The translations under genes were made by a program, and so were the position numbers. From Thermomonospora catenispora (GTDB lineage Bacteria > Actinomycetota > Actinomycetes > Streptosporangiales > Streptosporangiaceae), in assembly GCF_006363815.1 (NCBI RefSeq), contig NZ_RRYT01000017.1:44450-108449 (forward strand): 64,000 nucleotides of DNA, in the 5' to 3' direction. The notes beneath the pieces were generated by a model. The model was not told the origin of the DNA. It did no database searches and saw nothing but the letters and a program-made list of their open reading frames with translations. Positions 59,763 through 64,000 of the stretch are shown here, one piece after another. Every line of letters begins with the position of its first letter. The first letter of the stretch is position 1.

Positions 59763-60641
59763 ATGCGGTTCAGCTACGCCGAGGCGATGACCGACCCCGC
59801 GCACTACCTGCCGCTGGCCCGGGCCGCGGAGGCGGCCGGGTACGCGGGGATGACCGTGGCGGACTCGCTGGTGTACCCCCGCGAATCGGACGCGGTCTAC
59901 CCCTACACCCCCGACGGGAGCCGGGAGTTCCTGGAGGACAAGCCCTTCCTGGAGCCGTTCTCGCTGATCGCGGCGATGGGGGCGGTGACCTCTGCGATCC
60001 GGTTCATCCCGTTCGTGCTCAAGCTGGCGGTCCGGCCGCCGGTGCTGGTGGCCAAGCAGGCCGGCTCGGTGGCGGCCCTGACCGGGGGGCGGCTGGCGCT
60101 GGGGGTGGGGCTGAGCCCGTGGCCGGAGGACTACGCGGTCATGGGGGTGCCCTGGCGGCGGCGCGGCCGGCGGCTGGAGGAGGCGATCGAGGTGGTGCGC
60201 GGACTGACCCGCGGCGGCTACTTCGAGTACCACGGCGAGTTCTTCGACCTGCCGGCGGTGAAGATGACCCCCGCCCCGGACCGGCCGATCCCGATCCTGA
60301 TCGGCGGGCACAGCGAGGCGGCGCTGCGCCGGGCGGCGCGGCTGGGCGACGGGTGGATGCACGGCGGCGGCGACCCGGACGAGCTGGACCGGCTGCTGGC
60401 CAGGCTGCACCGGCTGCGCGTCGAGGAGGGCACGGCGGACCGACCGTTCGAGATCCACGTGATCTCCCCCGACGCCTACTCGGCGGACGGGGTGCGGCGG
60501 CTGGCCGACAAGGGCGTCACCGACGTGATCGTCGGGTTCCGCGACCCCTACCGCCGGGGACCGGACCTCCAGCCGCTGGCGGAGAAGATCGAGCGGCTGG
60601 AGCGGTTCGCCGAGAAAGTGATCGCCAAGGTCGGCCCTTGA
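59763..60641 (+). CDS. Luciferase-like (LLM) flavin- or F420-dependent oxidoreductase
   Basis: A 292-residue TIM-barrel protein of the bacterial luciferase-like family: MTVADSLVYP near 30, IRFIPFVLKLAVRPPVLVAKQAGSV near 82 and GGRLALGVGLSPWPEDY near 108 are standard strands; IPILIGGHSEAALRRAARLGDGWM near 180 forms the cofactor end. Actinobacterial members often use F420 in steroid and lipid catabolism. The KstR-like site directly upstream points to sterol-type metabolism. The reaction is not defined. Confidence 0.87.
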   Translation: MRFSYAEAMTDPAHYLPLARAAEAAGYAGMTVADSLVYPRESDAVYPYTPDGSREFLEDKPFLEPFSLIAAMGAVTSAIRFIPFVLKLAVRPPVLVAKQAGSVAALTGGRLALGVGLSPWPEDYAVMGVPWRRRGRRLEEAIEVVRGLTRGGYFEYHGEFFDLPAVKMTPAPDRPIPILIGGHSEAALRRAARLGDGWMHGGGDPDELDRLLARLHRLRVEEGTADRPFEIHVISPDAYSADGVRRLADKGVTDVIVGFRDPYRRGPDLQPLAEKIERLERFAEKVIAKVGP

Positions 60642-60650
60642 CCCGAAACA

Positions 60651-60662
60651 AGAACACGTTAC
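60651..60662. promoter_or_regulatory. Second KstR-like half-palindrome
   Basis: AGAAC-AC-GTTAC, 11 bp before the GTG of the NTF2-like gene, resembles the AGAAC-NN-GTTCT site with one mismatched base in the right arm. Confidence 0.4.
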
Positions 60663-60672
60663 AGTTTCATTC

Positions 60673-61113
60673 GTGTCCGAGATCCGCTGGGAGGCCCCCG
60701 ACGGCGATCACCCCGCCCGCCGGGCCGCCCGCTCCTCCATGGCGGCGGTCGTCGCCCGCCGCCGCGAGGAGTGGCTCGCCCTCTTCTCCCCCGACGCCGT
60801 GGTCGAGGACCCGGTCGGCCCGTCCATGCTCGACCCCCGGGGGCGGGGGCATCGGGGCCTGGCGGAGATCGGCCGGTTCTGGGACCGGGCCATCGCCTCG
60901 GCCCAGGGCTACCGGTTCCATGTGAAGGACTCCTTCGCCAACGGCCCGTGCTGCGCGAACGTCGCCACCATCACCATCGCGGTGGACCGCGAGGCGACCA
61001 TGACCGTCGACTGCGTCATCGTCTACACCGTCGACGAGCACGGCCGGATCACCTCGCTGCGCGCGCACTGGGAGCCGGACCGCGCCCTGGCCACCCTGAC
61101 CCGCCCGGTCTGA
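60673..61113 (+). CDS. NTF2-like protein (ketosteroid isomerase/SnoaL fold)
   Basis: A 146-residue cone-shaped NTF2-like domain: WLALFSPDAVVEDPVGPSMLDP (residues 36-57), GHRGLAEIGRFWDRAI, then the strands FHVKDSFANGPCCANVATITIAV and MTVDCVIVYTVDEHGRITSLRAHW. The VEDPVGPS motif with its Asp is shared by steroid-related isomerase/hydratase-like members. GTG 60673 is the likely start. With the LLM gene it probably forms a small sterol- or lipid-degradation unit. Confidence 0.83.
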   Translation: MSEIRWEAPDGDHPARRAARSSMAAVVARRREEWLALFSPDAVVEDPVGPSMLDPRGRGHRGLAEIGRFWDRAIASAQGYRFHVKDSFANGPCCANVATITIAVDREATMTVDCVIVYTVDEHGRITSLRAHWEPDRALATLTRPV

Positions 61114-61289
61114 GGACGCGACCGCCCGCCGCCGGACGGCTCACGGACGACGTCCTGCAGGCGGCGTCACCGCCCGCCCCACAAGCGGCGCCGCACGCCG
61201 TCGCGGGCGCACCGCGGGCGCGTCGCACCCGTGACGGCGCCGCGGACTCGGCGCCGGGCGGGCGAAGGCCGCAGGACGAGCACACCGCA

Positions 61290-61318
61290 GAGCCCCTGGA
61301 AGGCGATTCCAGGGGCTC
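61290..61318. terminator. Hairpin terminator
   Basis: A perfect 12-bp stem (61290-61301 with 61307-61318), loop GGCGA, between the NTF2-like gene and the converging histidine-rich gene. Confidence 0.8.
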
Positions 61319-61464
61319 CGCCGGCCGCGCGGCTGCCTGTCATACCGCGGTGAGCGGCTGCGACGGGCCGGCTCGTCGCGAAAGGCACTGGTGATCGATG
61401 GCGATGGCGGTCAGGCCGCGCACCGGCAGCCCGACCGCGCTCCCGACTCGCCGGGCGTTCGGGA

Positions 61465-61896
61465 TCAGTTGTGGGTGGCGCCCACGACCGGAGCGATCAC
61501 ATCGCCGGACGTGGTGCGGTCGTGGTCGTAGTGGTCGTAGTGGTCGTCGTAGTAGTCGTCGTCGTACTTGTGGTGGTGGCCCTTGTGGTGGTGCCCCTTG
61601 TGGTGGTGGTGATGGCCGTGGTGGTGGCCGTGGTCGTGCTTGTGATGGTGCTTGTGGTAGTGCTCGTGGTAGTGCTTGTGGTAGTGCTTGTGATGCTTGG
61701 AATGCTTGCACTTGCACTTGCACTTACGCTTGTGGCAGCCGCCGCCCAGGCGCAGGCCCGCCTGGGTCGCGTCCGCGGCGACCGAAGCGGTGGTGCTGCT
61801 CACGGCCCGGTCCGCCGCCATCGCGGACGGCGCCGCGAGCAGGGCGCCGCCGAGCACGAAGGACGCCAGGCCGGCCATAGCCAGTTGCTTGTTCAT
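61465..61896 (-). CDS. Secreted histidine-rich protein, metal-binding candidate
   Basis: A 143-residue secreted protein. A signal peptide (MNKQLAMAGLASFVLGGALLAAPSAMA) precedes a mature part with CHKRKCKCKCKHSK (about residues 54-67) followed by 35-40 residues dominated by His with Lys, Tyr and Gly, then a YDDDYYDDHYDHYDHD acidic tail. Such strings chelate Zn, Ni or Cu. ATG 61896 is chosen because AGAGGG lies 6 bp upstream; ATG 61914 has no such site. It could buffer metals in the envelope or act as an extracellular metal store. No named family. Confidence 0.85.
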   Translation of the reverse strand: MNKQLAMAGLASFVLGGALLAAPSAMAADRAVSSTTASVAADATQAGLRLGGGCHKRKCKCKCKHSKHHKHYHKHYHEHYHKHHHKHDHGHHHGHHHHHKGHHHKGHHHKYDDDYYDDHYDHYDHDRTTSGDVIAPVVGATHN

Positions 61897-62306
61897 CTGA
61901 GCCCTCTGCTTCATCGCTAGAAGTGCTTTCGACTGCATTGATGCAGCGACTCAGACGTAACATGCATCTCGGTCACCGATGTAGTCCGCGCACGTTAAAA
62001 AATATGTCCTTGGGCGTGTCTTGCCGTCCGCCCCACCATAGAAGAACCCAAGACGCCCCCTTTGCGCCATAATTCCTGCATCACCGAAAAAACCTTTCCA
62101 AGCAGATCACGGCATATTCGACAAAGCTCCCGCTCCGATCCGATCACCGCGCATCATCACCGGGCATCATCACCGCGCATCGTCACCGCGTACCGGGCGA
62201 CCGCTCCTGGCGGCCGGTGACCACCATGGGCGGCGGCAAGGGCGGACGGCGGGGAGGCCGCCGTCCGTCACGACGGGCCGGACGCCCGCCGCCGCATCGA
62301 GCCTCC
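61897..62306. other. Promoter region of the histidine-rich gene; otherwise gene-free
   Basis: About 400 bp of comparatively AT-rich DNA (for example AAAAAATATG near 61997) with no gene. It should hold the histidine-rich gene's promoter. I found no clear Zur-like palindrome. Confidence 0.5.
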
Positions 62307-62879
62307 TCAGGACATCCGCTCCAGCGCGTCCCGCACCTCGGCGGCGGCCCGGACGGCCCGCTCCCTGCGCTCGCGCCGGTCCTCCCCCTCGCCCGGCCCC
62401 GAGCAGCGGAGCTCGACGACGAGGTTGCTGACGCGGAATCTGATCTCATGCGAGGAGGTTCCGTCGACGTGATACGCGCCCGGACCGAATCCGGGCTCGT
62501 CACCGACCCGGTTCCCGGGGAACTGCTCGGCGATTTCACGGCCGGATGCCAAGGAGTGTCGGGCGAGTTCTATCGCGCCTTTGTCCAGCGTCGCCTTCTC
62601 GCGTTCCAGGAGCAGTTTCAGCTCCTCCGTCGGAGTGACCTTCCAACGGCAGCGCCGCCGGGAGTCGTCTCCCTCTTCCCGAGGGTCGACGTGGGCGGGC
62701 ACGAGGCTCGGCCGCAGCATCGAGCACGACGGCGCGCGGTCGAATGCGCCGCTGCCGAGGATCACCTCATGGAACTGCAAGTAGAGCAACGGGACGAACA
62801 GAAGCCCGAGCATGATCAGGCCGCCCAGGTACTCCTTCCACAGCCTGCGGAATCGTGTCCGGAAAGCGGCGATGTGCAA
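62307..62879 (-). CDS. Single-TM protein of unknown function
   Basis: A 190-residue protein with a short basic N terminus and one membrane helix at residues 19-37 (GGLIMLGLLFVPLLYLQF), leaving about 150 residues outside. The outer part has two cysteines (near 52 and 77), a helical ELKLLLEREKATLDKG stretch and a beta-rich HEIRFRVSNLVVELRCSG end. It precedes no gene closely on this strand and lies 12 bp downstream of the next gene's stop, so they may form an operon. No family recognised. Confidence 0.72.
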   Translation of the reverse strand: MHIAAFRTRFRRLWKEYLGGLIMLGLLFVPLLYLQFHEVILGSGAFDRAPSCSMLRPSLVPAHVDPREEGDDSRRRCRWKVTPTEELKLLLEREKATLDKGAIELARHSLASGREIAEQFPGNRVGDEPGFGPGAYHVDGTSSHEIRFRVSNLVVELRCSGPGEGEDRRERRERAVRAAAEVRDALERMS

Positions 62880-62890
62880 AGGCGGTCACC

Positions 62891-64000
62891 TCACTCCTCG
62901 GGGGATCTCCTCACCCCTCGGCGGACGCCGCCGGCGACCCCGAAGACCCGCGGCGGCGCCCCGCCCCTGCACCGGACGCTTTGCCGCACGCCCTGCTCCT
63001 CTCCGCTCCCGGCCGTCGTCACCAGCCGGTGCAGCAGGCGGGTCCGGTCGGGGCCGAGCGCGGGAGCGGCGGCGGCGAGCAGGGCGTGGACGCGGTCCCG
63101 GGCGGCCGCCGGCAAGGGCGCGTAGACGGCGGCGTGGCCCCCGTCCGGCCAGGCGGTCAGGTCGGCGCGACCGCGGGCGGCCGGCTCGGGATCCCCGTCG
63201 GTCATCAGGAGCAGGTCGGCCTCCACCCGGGCCCAGGCGCCCCGGGAGCGCAGCAGGTGATGCGCTCCCCGCCGGACATGGCGGGGGCGCGCGGCGCTCA
63301 GCAGCTCCCACAGCCGCCCGGTGGGCGGGACGCCGGGCTCGTCGCGCAGCGCCCGGGTCACGGCCCGGACCACCGCCGGGGCGGGGTCGGTGAGCAGCGC
63401 CGCGAGCGGGGCCGGCGGCCCGCCGAGGCGGCGGATCGCCCGGACCGCCTCGGCGCGGACGGCGGGACGGGAATGCTCCAGCAGCGGCGCCGGCAGGGCG
63501 AGGTCGTCGGCGGTGCCGCATTCGCCCAGCCCGGTCACGGTGCCCGGGGAGGGCCCGTCCACCCCTGCGGTCCCCGCCTCCGCCGCGTCCGCCGCCGCCC
63601 GCACGGCGTCGCGGTAGCGGGCGGCGGGGTCGGCGAGCGTCTCCTCGAGCGCCGGTCGCGCGGCCCTCCGGTCCCCCGCCGCGTCGACGAGCCGTTCGGC
63701 CGGCTCCCGCCCTTTCTCGGCCCGCTGCACGGCCGCCGCGACCACGCGGCCCAGTCGGTCACGGGTTCCTCCGCCACCACCGGCGCCGCGCGGGCGGGGC
63801 GGATCGGTGACCGGGGTCCGCCGCTCCGGGCGCGTCGGGGGTTCGGGCTCGGCGACCCAGCCGGCGGTCAGGATCAGGCCGCTGGTCCGGTGCACGGCGA
63901 GGAACCCGAAGGGGCGGCAGAAGGCGACGCCGACGTGCCTGACCCGGTGGGTGTCCCGGGACGGCGCCGCCCCGACCACGCCGGAGAAGGCGGTGACCGC
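62891..64000 (-). CDS. HEAT-repeat-like protein, 5' end beyond the window
   Basis: About 365 residues are visible; the frame stays open to the right edge, so the start may be outside. A GTG at 63979 is a possible start but gives no clear signal. The first 45 residues (VGVAFCRPFGFLAVHRTSGLILTAGWVA) look like a beta-rich or hydrophobic domain, then comes an Ala/Arg-rich body with HEAT-like helices such as PAVRAEAVRAIRRLGG and PAVVRAVTRALRDEPG (residues 175-210). HEAT repeats usually mediate protein contacts. Very high GC makes the frame less certain; function unknown. Confidence 0.6.
   Translation of the reverse strand, partial: AVTAFSGVVGAAPSRDTHRVRHVGVAFCRPFGFLAVHRTSGLILTAGWVAEPEPPTRPERRTPVTDPPRPRGAGGGGGTRDRLGRVVAAAVQRAEKGREPAERLVDAAGDRRAARPALEETLADPAARYRDAVRAAADAAEAGTAGVDGPSPGTVTGLGECGTADDLALPAPLLEHSRPAVRAEAVRAIRRLGGPPAPLAALLTDPAPAVVRAVTRALRDEPGVPPTGRLWELLSAARPRHVRRGAHHLLRSRGAWARVEADLLLMTDGDPEPAARGRADLTAWPDGGHAAVYAPLPAAARDRVHALLAAAAPALGPDRTRLLHRLVTTAGSGEEQGVRQSVRCRGGAPPRVFGVAGGVRRGVRRSPEE

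Noticed and set aside
61471..61920. Plus-strand frame rich in valine repeats
   Set aside because: It is the antisense shadow of the histidine tract of the secreted protein, which has the signal peptide and ribosome site.

Overview
The window is a very GC-rich actinomycete chromosome segment. Gene style (type II PKS, F420-type oxidoreductases, GTG starts, WXG-type effector genes, a LacI/pectate-lyase sugar locus) suggests a Streptosporangiales/Thermomonosporaceae-like organism, but no rRNA or marker gene fixes the taxon.

Positions 1-35.3 kb hold most of a type II polyketide gene cluster, cut by the left edge inside the ketosynthase alpha gene. The polyketide core is KS-alpha (3' end only), chain length factor, ACP (20.0-20.3 kb), C-9-type ketoreductase (18.2 kb) and a two-domain aromatase/cyclase (14.3-15.3 kb). 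Around it are five class A flavin hydroxylases, an AlpJ/JadG-like didomain oxygenase candidate, an O-methyltransferase-like protein with a damaged SAM loop, NmrA and SDR reductases, a protoporphyrinogen-oxidase-like flavoprotein, a sulfotransferase-like protein, an F420-type reductase, sugar genes (rmlA, rmlC-like, 3-ketoreductase-like), two glycosyltransferases and an ABC exporter. Between 3.4 and 10.6 kb lies a cassette of GNAT, adenylosuccinate-lyase-like enzyme, amidase, glutamine-synthetase-like enzyme, double 4Fe-4S ferredoxin and a 627-aa uncharacterised protein. This gene set matches what is known of hydrazine (N-N bond) supply in kinamycin, lomaiviticin and fosfazinomycin. With the AlpH-like methyltransferase relative, the best reading is a glycosylated diazo- or hydrazide-bearing atypical angucycline (benzofluorene) pathway. 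Promoter gaps in this region share TTCAAC(T/C)/TCGAA-type repeats about 22 bp apart, as expected for a SARP activator whose gene is not in the window.

Positions 35.3-38 kb are a gene-poor border with tRNA-Pro(TGG), tRNA-Gly(TCC) and an S1-domain protein. Positions 37.7-43.7 kb are a lower-GC WXG/effector-type locus with a DUF6973-like toxin candidate, a lipoprotein-like neighbour, two membrane proteins and three small genes whose reading frames are broken or scrambled. Positions 43.7-45.2 kb hold no convincing gene.

Positions 45.3-55 kb carry a TylF-like methyltransferase, an esterase and a shrunken sugar-acid catabolic locus: an intact semialdehyde dehydrogenase, LacI repressor, aldose epimerase and secreted pectate lyase, between at least three fused or truncated gene remnants that look like deletion scars. 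Positions 55-58.7 kb are a compact operon (DAD-type cupin dioxygenase, MFS transporter, zinc alcohol dehydrogenase, SDR) followed by an AraC regulator. Positions 59.7-61.1 kb hold a luciferase-like oxidoreductase and an NTF2-like protein, each preceded by a KstR-like operator. The right end has a secreted histidine-rich metal-binding-type protein and two uncharacterised proteins, the last running off the window.
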